In this document: positions 1 through 9,983 of the stretch, one piece after another
How the letters are laid out: every line of letters starts with the position of its first letter
How positions within the stretch are numbered: position 1 is the first letter of the stretch
Assembly (NCBI RefSeq): GCF_000176175.1
Contig: NZ_ACZP01000013.1
Coordinates: 1,009,695-1,073,694, forward strand
Source: Vibrio furnissii CIP 102972
Lineage (GTDB): Bacteria > Pseudomonadota > Gammaproteobacteria > Enterobacterales > Vibrionaceae
Length of the DNA stretch: 64,000 nucleotides
Reading direction: 5' to 3'
Program-made: the position numbers and the translations under genes
Notes under the pieces: model-generated
What the model was told of the DNA's origin: nothing
The model's input: the letters and a program-made list of their open reading frames with translations, nothing else
The model's database searches: none

Positions 1-55
1 CTCTAAGCTTAGTTCGAAATTTGCCGTAGAACCGTGATTTTGCTCTAGGCAAAGA

Positions 56-77
56 AAAACGGCGCAAGCGCCGTTTT
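56..77. terminator. Bidirectional rho-independent terminator
   Basis: A GC-rich stem (ACGGCGC paired with GCGCCGT) is flanked by A and T runs, so it can work in both directions. It lies just past the stop of the minus-strand membrane-protein gene that follows. Confidence 0.75.
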
Positions 78-102
78 ATCAGGTAGGAAATCACCAAATG
101 GA

Positions 103-783
103 TCACATCAGATACAAGCCGTGAAACCCCGTGGCCGCCACCAGCATCAAGAGCTGCGCAACGGTCAATTGCACTTTACTCACCGGTTTCGACATCATGA
201 TGTGCCAGCTCCACACAATAATCGCGGTCACCATCAGCGCAAAGCTGATCAACAGTGGTTGTGTCAGCGTCGCCAGCACCTCAGCGTCCACGCGATACGC
301 ATACGGCACCACGCACAGCGTGGTTAACATGGCCGACAAAATGCCCACCACCGGCAAAATACGGTGAAACGCTTGCAAGCGCGTGCGCGCAATCGTCAGC
401 AGCAGATGCGCAAACATTGCGCCCAACATCGCCACCATCGCGAAAATCGAGAGCGCTGCTGGCCAGCTTGGCGCTTCTCCCATCAAAATAGCGACATACG
501 CGATCGACAAACCGTTGGCCAGATACAGCACCCACAGCGGCCCTTCATCACGCGTCTTCTTGGTTTGCACCTGCGAATAGAAATAGAACACGGCAGCCAC
601 AATCATAAAGGCTTCGATTTTCACCGAAGCGACGGCCAGCCACAGCACTGCGATCGCAGGCAGCACTTTGTGAATCCGGCCACGTTGGCCCGGACAGATC
701 TCCCCTTTCACCAAAACGAGGGTCAGGATGATTTGTGCGCCCAGCAACATCGGCGCAAACACGGAAAGTAATGAATACAGCAT
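103..783 (-). CDS. Multi-pass inner-membrane protein, function unknown
   Basis: I do not recognise a characterised family. The product of about 226 residues is strongly hydrophobic and contains roughly seven predicted membrane-spanning stretches separated by short loops, with a few basic residues in the loops and a histidine near the C-terminus. The frame extends to a TTG five codons upstream, but that start has no ribosome-binding site. The ATG used here is preceded by GGA at a good distance. The gene is monocistronic, is closed by a terminator, and is divergent from the M16 peptidase gene. No enzymatic motif is visible. Confidence 0.6.
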   Translation of the reverse strand: MLYSLLSVFAPMLLGAQIILTLVLVKGEICPGQRGRIHKVLPAIAVLWLAVASVKIEAFMIVAAVFYFYSQVQTKKTRDEGPLWVLYLANGLSIAYVAILMGEAPSWPAALSIFAMVAMLGAMFAHLLLTIARTRLQAFHRILPVVGILSAMLTTLCVVPYAYRVDAEVLATLTQPLLISFALMVTAIIVWSWHIMMSKPVSKVQLTVAQLLMLVAATGFHGLYLM

Positions 784-1024
784 AAATCCAACAATCAATG
801 GCGATTAAACTGGCGCGATGATAGCAAACTCCGCCCGCGCATGCCTAGAGTCGGTTGACGCGCGCGGTTGAATGTTCACAATTCATCATTTAAAAACACA
901 AATTGATAACAAACGCCATGCATATTCTTGGGTCGCACGCATTTTTCAATCAAATTGATTTTTGATGTTTAATAAATTCGCTGGATACGTATATAGTGAC
1001 GCCAAAACAAGAACAGAGGTTGTT

Positions 1025-3778
1025 ATGATATACCGTTATTTGGCAGGAATTTTTGCTCTATTATTAGTAGGTTGTGCTGCTCAGCCCACATCTACCCCCT
1101 TCAAACCGAGTCAGGCTTGGGTCTCCCAAACCCTCGACAATGGGCTCACCTATCACCTGCGTCCCGACCAAAACGAAGCGGTGTCGATCCGCTTGTACGT
1201 GCACGCGGGATCGTTTCAGGAAACGCTGCGCCAAGCCGGTTACGCACATTATGTGGAACACATGGCCTTCAACGGCAGCGTGCATTACGAACACAACGCC
1301 GTGATTGATATGGTGGCGAAAAGTGGTGGCCAGTTTGGGGCTGACCTCAACGCTTACACCAATTACTCGCAAACGGTGTATCAATTGGATTTGCCAGATA
1401 ATCAGCACATGGATGATGCGCTGCTGTGGATGCGCGACATCGCCGATGGCTTGACGTTTGATCCACAAGAAGTGGAAAAAGAGAAAGGGGTAATTCTGGG
1501 CGAGTTTCGTTTTCGTCGTTCAGAGCCGGACATGCTGTATGAGCATTTCACCGAAGGCACCGATTACCTCACCTACGATCCACTCGGCAATCGCAGCAAT
1601 GTGCAGATGGCGACCGCAGACGGACTTCGTGAGTTCTACCAAACGTGGTATCAGCCGCAACTTACCGAAGTGATCATCACCGGTAACATCACTTTGGAAC
1701 AAGGCGAGCAATGGGTGCGTCAGTATTTCTCTGACTGGCAGAAAGGCACCACGCCGCGCCCAGCGCGTCCTGCGTTATCACAACAAAATACCAGCGATTT
1801 GATTTACACCGCATCACCGGGTGATTCGCCGCGTCTCTCCCTGTTTTACCCGCAGGGTGAAATCCGCATTGCGGATCATGAAGCATTGCTCAACTACCGT
1901 TTGAATGAGATCGCCACCCGCTTGATGGAACACCGCTTGCAGAACGCGTTTTACAACGCTGCACTGCCGACGCAAGACTTGGCGGCGTTCAGCTACAATA
2001 CCGACGACCTGCGCTACACCGAGTTGACGATTGCGTTTCCGGTCGAGCAGCGCGCGGCATCGCAATCGCTGTTTCTCAACACGCTGGCCTCGCTGCGTGA
2101 TCACGGCGCCACCCCGCAAGAGCTGGAAATGGTATTGCAAAGCTACCGTGACGATCTGGAAAACTTCGATTGGTATCGTTCGCAACTAACGTCAAACACC
2201 TTGGCCGATGACCGTGTGTATGCCATCAGCTACGACGAAGTTCTGCCATCGGATTTGGAGTACAAAAAGGCACTGAAAGCCCTACTTTCCGCCGCCACGC
2301 TCACACGCGTCAATCAGCATCTCAACGCATTTTTGCAAGTGGATCCGATGATTGAGCTTGTCGCCGCCGAGAGCGAAGATCTCAACGCGTTGCAGCGTTC
2401 AACCGACCATTTACGTCACACACTCAATCAGCCGGGTATCAGCCAGCGCATCAGCCAAGTGGAAACGCCATTTCTGCCACCTGCTGCGCCAGGAGACATC
2501 CTCCGGAGCCAAAGCTTCGATGACCAACCGGAGTTAACCCAGTGGACACTCTCCAACGGCGTTGAGGTTTACTACTTGCGCAGTGAGCATGCCGGTGACG
2601 ACGTTTACCTTCATTACAGCAGCATCGGCGGCGCCGTGGCTCTGCCGCGTGCGCTTTATCCGGCGGGCCAATTGGCTGTGAATGTCGCCAGCCGCAGCGG
2701 TTTGGGCCAATTGTCTAATGTGCAACTCAACAACTACCTCAAAGAGAAAAACATCTACTTCGCGCCCTACATTGATCTCACCTCGCACGGCGTGATGATG
2801 CGGGCCAATCAGAAGAACATGGAAGCGCTCTTTGCACTGCTGAATCAAATGACGCGTGACATTCGTGTCGATGACAACCAACTGGCTTCAATTCAATCTG
2901 AGACTGTGCAAGCGATTGATGAAGGCCAAGCGTCATCGGACGGTCAATTGGGTCAGGCGATCAACCACGCCACTTACATCGAAGATTCGGTCCATTGGTT
3001 GTTTGATAAAGCTGACTACCAACAAGTCACGCGCGATCAGATTTATCAGGTGCATCACGAACTGTTTCAAAAGCAGCGCAATAACACGCTCGTGATTGTG
3101 GCCAACACATCGCCGCTGGGGCTACAAGCCTTGCTGCGCCAATACGTGGCCAATTTGGCCTTCGACAAGGGCAACACCCCTGATTTTCAGGTTGCCTATC
3201 GCCAGCCGATCCAACCTCGCATTGAACTGCCGGTCAACACCAAGCCAAACACGCAGTACTACATCCGCATCGTGGCGCCCATCAGCACACCGGATGCCAA
3301 AACCGTGTTTATGGATGATTTGTTAACGCGCATTGCCAACCACCGTTTGACGGCCGTGGTGCGTGAACATCAGAGCCTAGATTACTCACCGTTTGCGTTG
3401 GCATTGAACATGGACAGTGAACGCAGCGTGGATTGGATGTTGGGCGCGGTGGTTGAACCGGAAGATGCTCAAAAAGTGGAAGCGGCGTTTGATGAGGTGG
3501 TCAGCAGCATGGCGACCTCAATCAGCGCTGAAGAAACGCAGGTGGTGGCGAAACAGTTGTTGACCGACCTCAACAACATGAAGAAGAACGCGTCAAGCAT
3601 GGCTTGGTACATCAATCGCTACGTGATTCATCACTTTGGTCTGGAAGCGGCATTGAATATGGAAGCGACCCTGCGCAGCATCAGCGCAGACGACCTGACA
3701 CAGCGCGCGCGCCAGATCTTTGGCGAATCATCCATGAAACAAAAGATCCTAATGACGCCAATGCCAGAAACGCACTAA
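1025..3778 (+). CDS. M16 family zinc metallopeptidase, lipoprotein
   Basis: Large M16 (pitrilysin/PqqL-like) peptidase of 917 residues with duplicated M16 halves. The N-terminal half carries the inverted zinc motif HxxEH (H75, E78, H79), and a glutamate-rich stretch near residues 151-153 supplies the third zinc ligand region. The C-terminal half has no such motif, as is usual for the inactive repeat. The N-terminus is a lipoprotein signal with a lipobox ending in LVGC. The frame is open 21 codons further upstream, but this ATG follows AGAGG and starts exactly at the signal peptide. It probably degrades peptides in the periplasm, and the exact substrate is unknown. Confidence 0.9.
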   Translation: MIYRYLAGIFALLLVGCAAQPTSTPFKPSQAWVSQTLDNGLTYHLRPDQNEAVSIRLYVHAGSFQETLRQAGYAHYVEHMAFNGSVHYEHNAVIDMVAKSGGQFGADLNAYTNYSQTVYQLDLPDNQHMDDALLWMRDIADGLTFDPQEVEKEKGVILGEFRFRRSEPDMLYEHFTEGTDYLTYDPLGNRSNVQMATADGLREFYQTWYQPQLTEVIITGNITLEQGEQWVRQYFSDWQKGTTPRPARPALSQQNTSDLIYTASPGDSPRLSLFYPQGEIRIADHEALLNYRLNEIATRLMEHRLQNAFYNAALPTQDLAAFSYNTDDLRYTELTIAFPVEQRAASQSLFLNTLASLRDHGATPQELEMVLQSYRDDLENFDWYRSQLTSNTLADDRVYAISYDEVLPSDLEYKKALKALLSAATLTRVNQHLNAFLQVDPMIELVAAESEDLNALQRSTDHLRHTLNQPGISQRISQVETPFLPPAAPGDILRSQSFDDQPELTQWTLSNGVEVYYLRSEHAGDDVYLHYSSIGGAVALPRALYPAGQLAVNVASRSGLGQLSNVQLNNYLKEKNIYFAPYIDLTSHGVMMRANQKNMEALFALLNQMTRDIRVDDNQLASIQSETVQAIDEGQASSDGQLGQAINHATYIEDSVHWLFDKADYQQVTRDQIYQVHHELFQKQRNNTLVIVANTSPLGLQALLRQYVANLAFDKGNTPDFQVAYRQPIQPRIELPVNTKPNTQYYIRIVAPISTPDAKTVFMDDLLTRIANHRLTAVVREHQSLDYSPFALALNMDSERSVDWMLGAVVEPEDAQKVEAAFDEVVSSMATSISAEETQVVAKQLLTDLNNMKKNASSMAWYINRYVIHHFGLEAALNMEATLRSISADDLTQRARQIFGESSMKQKILMTPMPETH

Positions 3779-3797
3779 ACGCAGAACGAGACGTCAT

Positions 3798-3826
3798 AAA
3801 AAAGCGGTGTTAAACACCGCTTTTTT
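3798..3826. terminator. Bidirectional terminator between convergent genes
   Basis: Perfect GCGGTGT/ACACCGC stem flanked by A6 and T6, placed between the M16 peptidase gene and the small membrane-protein gene, which converge here. Confidence 0.9.
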
Positions 3827-3840
3827 CGTTTTCATCTCCG

Positions 3841-4029
3841 TTAATAGCGTCCCATACCATGGAACATGCCACCAAAAATCGCCCCCAAGATCGTAAAAAG
3901 AACGCCGAGAATGATCATCGCAGGGATCGACGCAATGGCAAATTTGACCATAAAAATCACCATCGACATAAACGGCATTTTAATGTCGACTACCGTCACT
4001 TCTTGTTTGTTGTTATCCATATCAGACAT
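3841..4029 (-). CDS. Small membrane protein
   Basis: A 62-residue protein with an acidic N-terminus, one long or two closely spaced hydrophobic segments (about residues 17-55) and a Gly/Met-rich end. The start is supported by a strong AGGAG a few bases upstream. It lies about 40 bp downstream of the GST-like gene on the same strand, so the two may be co-transcribed. Function is unknown. Confidence 0.7.
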   Translation of the reverse strand: MSDMDNNKQEVTVVDIKMPFMSMVIFMVKFAIASIPAMIILGVLFTILGAIFGGMFHGMGRY

Positions 4030-4069
4030 CAGTTTCTCCTAGCACAACGTGAATTATTTTTGCGGCCAC

Positions 4070-4672
4070 CTATTTGGCATCTTCCCAACGCAATGCTTCA
4101 ACCACCGCATCTTTGGTTAGCGGCCATTCGAGCAAACTTTGTTGGTACTCACCCGCCTTCCCTTCTAGCGCCACGCCGTAGCTTTGCAGGCGAAACGCCA
4201 ACACCGCATAAAACGTATCCACCACGCCCGCCTCTTCAAACATAAACGGCAGTTGCGCCTGAGCAAACACCGCAGTCGCACGGGCAATGTCAGCTTCCAG
4301 CTCCGGCGTCGGCTCGGTGAGGGGCTCAACCGGTTCGAGGCTAAACGGGCACAAGCGACGCAACGCCATAAACCCCGAGTGCATTTCAGCGCACAAACTG
4401 CGTGCGACCGCCCGTTGCAGTGCATCACGCGGATAGAGCGCGCCATCAGCCAGCTCATTGAAGTATTCGGCAATCGCCAAGGAGTCGTGAATCACAGCAC
4501 CATCCACAGTCAACGCCGGTACTAATCCAGACGGTGACTGCACCGAAAGCTGCTTTTTGTAATCCGAGCCCGACAAATCGATCACGCTCACATCCAGCTC
4601 AACCTTTGCCAAACGGCTGCACATCCACGCGCGCAGCGACCATGTTGACCCCGTACCCACTAACATTTCCAT
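4070..4672 (-). CDS. Glutathione S-transferase-like protein
   Basis: A 200-residue protein with the two-domain GST layout. The N-terminal thioredoxin-like half (about residues 1-80) contains the cis-proline segment 'SGLVPAL' and the glutathione-contact motif 'DSLAIAEY'. The C-terminal half is all-helical. A serine-rich stretch near residues 8-12 (GSTWS) occupies the usual catalytic position. AAGGA precedes the ATG. The substrate cannot be told from sequence, and it could be a non-catalytic thiol-binding member. Confidence 0.8.
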   Translation of the reverse strand: MEMLVGTGSTWSLRAWMCSRLAKVELDVSVIDLSGSDYKKQLSVQSPSGLVPALTVDGAVIHDSLAIAEYFNELADGALYPRDALQRAVARSLCAEMHSGFMALRRLCPFSLEPVEPLTEPTPELEADIARATAVFAQAQLPFMFEEAGVVDTFYAVLAFRLQSYGVALEGKAGEYQQSLLEWPLTKDAVVEALRWEDAK

Positions 4673-5018
4673 TTGATTTCCTTATGTTCTGGTCAATTTC
4701 CACTCACTCAACATACGAGATAAATGGCTTAAAATCCATCGCTTCGCGCTCACCCATCCGCGTCATCGCCATCGCGATTGATTACGATTTACAACGCAGC
4801 CATAACGCGCGATGATGCTACGCAGTTTTTAATTCGTTTTGATGACGTTATCGATTGAACCGAGAGAAGATTCGTCATGAAGATGACCTCGACAGACTTT
4901 ACTTCGATCACACTTTTTGTGATGAGCGCGCTCTGTAGCACGGAGAACGCACGGAATCAGTTACAGTATGAGTACTTGGGTTGTTTTTCGCGTCCACGCT
5001 GTTAAGGAATGAAAAATT
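4673..5018. other. Intergenic region between divergent GST and EAL genes
   Basis: A stretch of about 345 bp that must hold both divergent promoters. I see no strong operator or RNA fold. It contains one short open frame (listed separately) that ends just before the EAL gene. Confidence 0.5.
4877..5005 (+). CDS. Possible 42-codon leader ORF
   Basis: A short open frame preceded by the purine-rich GAGAGAAG. It ends 13 bp before the TTG start of the EAL gene and overlaps that gene's ribosome-binding site. The encoded peptide has a central hydrophobic patch and four cysteines. It could be a translated leader or a chance frame, and conservation is the only real test. Confidence 0.2.
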   Translation: MKMTSTDFTSITLFVMSALCSTENARNQLQYEYLGCFSRPRC

Positions 5019-6554
5019 TTGTTCAACACGTCTTCAACCAATTATCGCCAGTCCCGATTACACAAAGCGCGTTGGTACACGGGCCTGCTGTTTATCGTTT
5101 TGGCGCTCAGTTCGGTGCTGCTGGCTTATCAGTTGGTGGCGCGCCAAATTGCAGTGCAGGCACGAGACGAAGCGACCAATGTGTTGGAGCAACTGGATCA
5201 TCTGTTTAGCCAACTCGATAGTGCAACGCAACATTTGGTGCCCAACCTCAACGATTCGTGCCAATCGCTCAAGCCGTTGTTGATGGAAGAAATCTTAAAG
5301 ATCCCCGGCGGCCTCACAGCGACCAAACCGCTCCATCTTGGTTACTGCAATTCACTACGCGGTTTTATGGATCGACTGCCGGTAACCGTGAACGGCCCCT
5401 CCGTCAGCCTTGATACCGGCGTGATTGAACCCGTGTCAGTGTACTATCGCAGCCAATCCTTGGTGTATGAGCTGTCGATGAACTACTTTCTGTATCAGCT
5501 CAAAATCAACCCCGAATTTATTAAACCGACCCTGCTGCTGGCCGACAAAGAACTCACCACCGGCTACTCGCAATCGCGCCTGATCAAAGGCGAACTCTTC
5601 CCCTCGCCCAAATACAATTACGCCATGCGCATTCAGTATGATCAAACCATGTATTTTTGGGAACTGTTGCAGCGCGTGGTGTATTACTTGGTGATTCCGT
5701 TCACGCTCTATCTGTTTGCTTGCTATCAGTTTTATCGCTTTCTCTGTCAACCAGACCGCTTGGCGAGTGAGCTCGCGCGCGGCTTGGCCCACCAGCAATT
5801 TAAACCGTATATTCAGCCGATTTTTGATTGTGGCGGCAGCTTAGTTGGCGGTGAAATATTGGTGCGCTGGCATCACCCCACCCGCGGTGTCATTGGCCCG
5901 TATGAATTTATTTCCATTCTTGAACGCGGCGGTTTATCCCACAGACTGACCGAGTCATTGATGGAACAAACCGCCTTGCAACTGGCACCGTACACCAAAG
6001 CGCTGCCGGATGGCTTTCACCTCTCGTTTAACATCAGTGCCGAGCAGCTCACCGACAGTAAAATTGTCCAATGCTGTCACCGTTTTCGTCAGGTGGTGGA
6101 CACGCACCACATGCAGCTCATTTTGGAGCTGACTGAACGCGAACAGGCGATTGAAGCGGTGGAGTTGATGGACACCTATCAAGCCTTGAAAGCCGAGAAC
6201 GTGCTGATTTCCATTGATGATTTTGGCACCGGCCATTCGAGCCTGATCTACTTTCAAATGTTTAAAGCCGACTACCTGAAGATTGATAAGAGCTTTGTCG
6301 ATTTAATTGGCGAGAATGAACTGTCGAATCACATCGTAAACAACGTGCTCGATCTAGCGCGTCGCTTAAACATTCCGACGGTCGCCGAAGGGGTTGAACG
6401 CCCAGAGCAGTTGCAATACCTGACCGTACACGGCGTTGATTTTTTCCAGGGGTATCTGTTTAGCACGCCCATCACCTTGGATGATTTTATTGAAGATTAC
6501 TGCCAGCCCGACTCCTTCGCTTCGGCAAAACGTTTCCCTGATTTTGAGATTTAA
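5019..6554 (+). CDS. CSS-motif EAL-domain c-di-GMP phosphodiesterase
   Basis: Membrane-bound c-di-GMP phosphodiesterase of 511 residues. TM1 is at about 20-42, followed by a periplasmic CSS-type sensor region (to about 225) that holds cysteines including the 'YCNS' motif, then TM2 at about 226-247 and a cytoplasmic EAL domain. The signature reads EIL (E279), followed by the NISAEQL, ELTE, DDFGTG (D400, D401) and KIDKSFV motifs and the EGVE glutamate, so catalysis is probably intact. In this family the oxidation state of the periplasmic cysteines controls activity. The start is TTG with AAGGA 10 bases upstream, and no ATG in frame is better. Confidence 0.88.
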   Translation: MFNTSSTNYRQSRLHKARWYTGLLFIVLALSSVLLAYQLVARQIAVQARDEATNVLEQLDHLFSQLDSATQHLVPNLNDSCQSLKPLLMEEILKIPGGLTATKPLHLGYCNSLRGFMDRLPVTVNGPSVSLDTGVIEPVSVYYRSQSLVYELSMNYFLYQLKINPEFIKPTLLLADKELTTGYSQSRLIKGELFPSPKYNYAMRIQYDQTMYFWELLQRVVYYLVIPFTLYLFACYQFYRFLCQPDRLASELARGLAHQQFKPYIQPIFDCGGSLVGGEILVRWHHPTRGVIGPYEFISILERGGLSHRLTESLMEQTALQLAPYTKALPDGFHLSFNISAEQLTDSKIVQCCHRFRQVVDTHHMQLILELTEREQAIEAVELMDTYQALKAENVLISIDDFGTGHSSLIYFQMFKADYLKIDKSFVDLIGENELSNHIVNNVLDLARRLNIPTVAEGVERPEQLQYLTVHGVDFFQGYLFSTPITLDDFIEDYCQPDSFASAKRFPDFEI

Positions 6555-6580
6555 AAAAAGGCGCATCATGCGCCTTTTTG
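6553..6580. terminator. Bidirectional terminator
   Basis: GGCGCA/TGCGCC stem flanked by A7 and T5, overlapping the end of the EAL gene and facing the convergent chemoreceptor gene. Confidence 0.9.
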
Positions 6581-6596
6581 CTGGGTTCATACGCCA

Positions 6597-8246
6597 TTAG
6601 ACTAAGCGAAATTGCCCGACCAGTTTGTCCAACTGCGACGACAGTTTCTGCAGGCTCGCGCTGGATTGATTGAGCTGACCCGCAATGTCCGTGGTTTGCA
6701 TCGTCAGTTGGTTGATGTCTTCCACGTTGCGGTTAATGTCTTCCACCACACTGGCCTGCTCTTCTGTGGCGGTTGCCACCTGAATATTCTGATCACTGAT
6801 TTGATCAATATGTCCGTTGATTTGCTCGAGTGAATCATTGGCTTTGTTGGCGTACTCGACCACCTGCACGCTTTTTTCTCGGCCTTTTTCCATCACGGTC
6901 ACAGCCCGTTTCGATTCCGCCTGCAATTTGTCGATCACTTCTTGAATCTCTTCCGTCGATGCCGCCGAACGGCTCGCCAGCGTGCGCACTTCGTCAGCAA
7001 CCACCGCAAAACCGCGCCCTTGCTCACCGGCACGCGCCGCTTCAATCGCCGCATTCAGCGCCAGCAAATTGGTTTGGTCAGAAATACTGCGAATGGTATC
7101 GAGCGTTGAACTGATCGCATTGATTTGACTCGCCAGCGCTTCGACCACGCCGGTGGCTTGTTGCAGCTCATTCGACAGCTCAGTAATACGCAGCTGCGCT
7201 TGGTTCACCACGTCACGACCATCTGCCGAGCGATGGGTCGCTTCACGCGCCACTTCCGCCGCTTGCGCAGCGTTTGAGGCAATTTCGTTTACCGTCGCGC
7301 CCAACTCATGAATGGCGGTAGCGACTTGCACGGTGCGATCTCGCTGCGCAACGCAGTTATTTTGCGTATGATGCGCCTGATCCGCCACGTTATCCGACAT
7401 GGTGGCCAAGTCACGTGCGCTCTTCGCCACTTGGTCAATCGAGGCGTGTACTTTCTCAATAAACTGGTTAAAGCTCACACCAATGTCAGTCAGCTCATCC
7501 TTACCGTCCATGTTGATGCGCGTATTGAGCGACAAATTTTTCGCCGCCTCGCCGATGGTTTCGCGCAGAAACGTGACGCGGTTACGCAGGTTGGCCACGA
7601 TGAACCAAGAGGTCAAAATCGAAATCACAATCGACCCGATGATGATCATGATGCTGCTGTTCTGCCCAGCTTTAAAGCTGATCACACTGTTGTCGTTGCG
7701 GCGTTCCGCCTGAGCCAACAGCGCATCCAAAATATCATTAGCCCCTTTACGCATCACACCGTAAGTCTTGGCGTATTGATCGCGATAAATGCGTTGTGCG
7801 CTGGCCATATCGCCGCGATCAAACGCGTCCAACATGGGATTGAGATCGGTTTTCACCATGGTTTCGAATTGATCGAGCAACCGCTGCGCCTGCTGTTTCA
7901 TTTCGGGATTGAGCTGTGCTTCCACCGCCATTTTCATGGTTTGACGCATTTCGGGAATATCTTCGTTGCGCGCTTCCTGCACGCGGGTTTTCACCCCTTT
8001 TTCATCACGCAGCGGCGTCTCTTGCAGCAGCATCATGTCGATGCCTACCCGCATACGTGGAATGCGTGAAGCCGCTTCGGCCATCGCGCGCAGCGGGGCT
8101 GCGGTATTGAGGTACAATTTCTGCGATTGAAACTGCATGCTCGACATCGTATTGAGGCTGGTCAATCCGGTGAACACCAACGCGAGGCACGGAATGGCCA
8201 CCGCGACGATGAGCCGGGTTTTCAGGGTCAGGTTATTGATGAACAT
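6597..8246 (-). CDS. Methyl-accepting chemotaxis protein
   Basis: Chemoreceptor of 549 residues. TM1 is at about 10-30, followed by a periplasmic helical (four-helix-bundle type) sensor domain to about residue 195, TM2 at about 196-216, a HAMP linker, and a long cytoplasmic coiled coil. The kinase-control tip is unmistakable ([20 protein letters not shown], then VADEVRTLA). It ends without a CheR-binding pentapeptide. The ligand cannot be inferred. It is monocistronic and convergent with the phosphodiesterase gene. Confidence 0.93.
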   Translation of the reverse strand: MFINNLTLKTRLIVAVAIPCLALVFTGLTSLNTMSSMQFQSQKLYLNTAAPLRAMAEAASRIPRMRVGIDMMLLQETPLRDEKGVKTRVQEARNEDIPEMRQTMKMAVEAQLNPEMKQQAQRLLDQFETMVKTDLNPMLDAFDRGDMASAQRIYRDQYAKTYGVMRKGANDILDALLAQAERRNDNSVISFKAGQNSSIMIIIGSIVISILTSWFIVANLRNRVTFLRETIGEAAKNLSLNTRINMDGKDELTDIGVSFNQFIEKVHASIDQVAKSARDLATMSDNVADQAHHTQNNCVAQRDRTVQVATAIHELGATVNEIASNAAQAAEVAREATHRSADGRDVVNQAQLRITELSNELQQATGVVEALASQINAISSTLDTIRSISDQTNLLALNAAIEAARAGEQGRGFAVVADEVRTLASRSAASTEEIQEVIDKLQAESKRAVTVMEKGREKSVQVVEYANKANDSLEQINGHIDQISDQNIQVATATEEQASVVEDINRNVEDINQLTMQTTDIAGQLNQSSASLQKLSSQLDKLVGQFRLV

Positions 8247-8625
8247 AGTGCGTTCCTTTTGTGCAGGCTGATTTTTTTGCTCATCCTCAAATGCAGGAGA
8301 TGGCTGTTATGGATTGTCTAGGCGACCCGATTGAATCAACGCTTGAGTTCAATCCCGTGAACGAAATAACATTGATTCAAACTGAGAGAGCGGTTCCAAC
8401 ACCCCATGAAAACATGGGCATGACCGACAATCGAGGCAGCGACACACCTGACCAGCAGATGGCCTGCCAACCTTTCAAGAATAGACCTGAGTGAGCGTCA
8501 CGTCGCCCCGACGCAAAAAAACGCGCAGCAAACGTGAGCTAGAGAAGATTTTAGCGGTCGTAACCTTCGCCTTATGGGGGCGGCATGGGCCTAAATAGCG
8601 CGTCCAACTGGCGTGAACGCGTGGT
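8247..8625. other. Intergenic, no gene recognised
   Basis: Holds the chemoreceptor promoter region. A CCCATG/CATGGG hairpin without a T-tract lies near 8404-8420. Nothing else can be supported. Confidence 0.5.
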
Positions 8626-8805
8626 TCATCGACCTGATTCTGAGGATGGCTCGGACGCCTGCGCCTCTCGTTTCGGTTTACGAGGCATAAAGAAGCCACA
8701 CGCAACACGCTTAGCTTGCGTGGGTTGTTCCCAAGCACCACACATATCCTGCGGATTATTGGCCGTGCGGGTAAACTGACGGCATTGACCACAATATTCA
8801 CTCAT
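8626..8805 (-). CDS. Small cysteine-containing protein
   Basis: A 59-residue protein with four cysteines, arranged as CxxC near the N-terminus, one in 'MCGAW' and one in 'ACGFF'. This suggests a small zinc-binding fold. The C-terminus is basic then acidic. The ATG is preceded by AGGAG eight bases away, which favours it over an upstream start 19 codons earlier. It is not part of an obvious operon, and no function is assigned. Confidence 0.6.
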   Translation of the reverse strand: MSEYCGQCRQFTRTANNPQDMCGAWEQPTQAKRVACGFFMPRKPKREAQASEPSSESGR

Positions 8806-8955
8806 CCTTGATTCTCCTGATTCGATGTCCAAGTGCGGCGATGCGCCACCCAACGTGGCCATCGCTTATCCGCACACCCTTTGATATAGCACGCTGCCCA
8901 CGCAACGATCTTGTTCTGCATCAGGGATTTAGCAGTTGTGCCGACGGGGGGGTAC

Positions 8956-9168
8956 ACTCGCATGCCATCGTTTCAGAAGGGACTTCCTAAAGATGAGAAC
9001 CACGCACACGGCAGTTGCTACTTATTGGACTTCGTGACCGACAGAGCCGCCTCGCAACATCCATTCTTGCTGTTGGGCCATTACGTCGATCACTATGTGC
9101 GCATCCACGGAGAATGGCGCATTGCCCACACCGCGTTGGATGTCGTGTGGCCGCAAGAATCTCATTAA
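8956..9168 (+). pseudogene. SnoaL/NTF2-like C-terminal remnant
   Basis: The frame encodes only the last third of a SnoaL-like (NTF2 fold) protein. It has an HAHGSCY strand followed by 'LLGHYVDHYVR' and 'GEWRIAHTALDVVW', typical of the final beta-strands of this family. The N-terminal half is absent in all frames upstream, and a G7 run at 8945-8951 marks where the frame loses sense. I infer a decayed gene rather than a small intact one. Confidence 0.5.
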
Positions 9169-9330
9169 TTTGTTTCACGTGCGCTCATCGCTTGCTGCAT
9201 CAAGCGAACATCCCCTATCGATGCGCGGTGAGGAATACAGCAAACGCGTGACTTTCCAGTGTGTTTTGGGGCGATTTCAGTTAAGGTGTGGCACCGAAAA
9301 TCCCACCGCTTAACCCCATAAGGGAATCGC

Positions 9331-9753
9331 ATGAAACAATCGATTATTCACATCAGCTTAGTGGTTCGTGATTACGACGAAGCACTGGATTTCTACCTCA
9401 ATAAGCTCAAGTTCGAATTGGTGGAGGATACCTATCAACCGGAACAAGACAAACGTTGGGTCGTGGTGTCGCCTCCGGGTTCACAAGGTGCCACGTTGCT
9501 GCTGGCCAAAGCGTCGAAACCAGAGCAGCTGCCTTCGATCGGCAACCAAACTGGCGGGCGCGTTTTTCTGTTCCTCAATACCGATGACTTCTGGCGCGAT
9601 TACCATCGCATGGTCGAAGATGGCATTCAGTTCGTTCGCCCTCCGATGGAAGCCGACTACGGCACCGTGGCGGTGTTTGAAGATTTGTACGGGAATCTAT
9701 GGGACCTGCTGCAAATGAACGACACGCATCCGATGGCGAAACGTTCTCACTGA
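9331..9753 (+). CDS. VOC family (glyoxalase/bleomycin-resistance fold) protein
   Basis: A 140-residue single-domain VOC protein. It has two beta-alpha-beta-beta-beta units, opening with 'IHISLVVRDYDEALDFYL' (first metal-ligand His and helix) and ending with 'AVFEDLYGNLWDLLQ' (the conserved D-x-x-G-N motif with the final acidic ligand region). AAGGGA precedes the ATG. Members include lyases, dioxygenases and antibiotic-binding proteins, and the substrate here is unknown. Confidence 0.85.
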   Translation: MKQSIIHISLVVRDYDEALDFYLNKLKFELVEDTYQPEQDKRWVVVSPPGSQGATLLLAKASKPEQLPSIGNQTGGRVFLFLNTDDFWRDYHRMVEDGIQFVRPPMEADYGTVAVFEDLYGNLWDLLQMNDTHPMAKRSH

Positions 9754-9983
9754 TTGAAGCGCGTATCGCGACTTACCCATTTGCGCCCTGCGTAAATGGA
9801 GAGAGTGCTCGTCCTACACTAGACTTACTCCCGATACTCCGTATTTGTCACGGTTAACCTTACAGGCAACCCGGCGCCATGATGCGGAGTGCAGACTTGT
9901 TGTTCCATCGTCTCATCGCCGCAGTCACATCACATCAGTCACTTCGCACCGGTGTGCAGTGACTGTGGCTATCAGGAGTTCCT

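Noticed and set aside
8475..8801. 108-codon minus-strand frame
   Set aside because: It overlaps the better-supported 59-residue Cys-rich gene in another frame, has arginine-rich composition and no ribosome-binding site.
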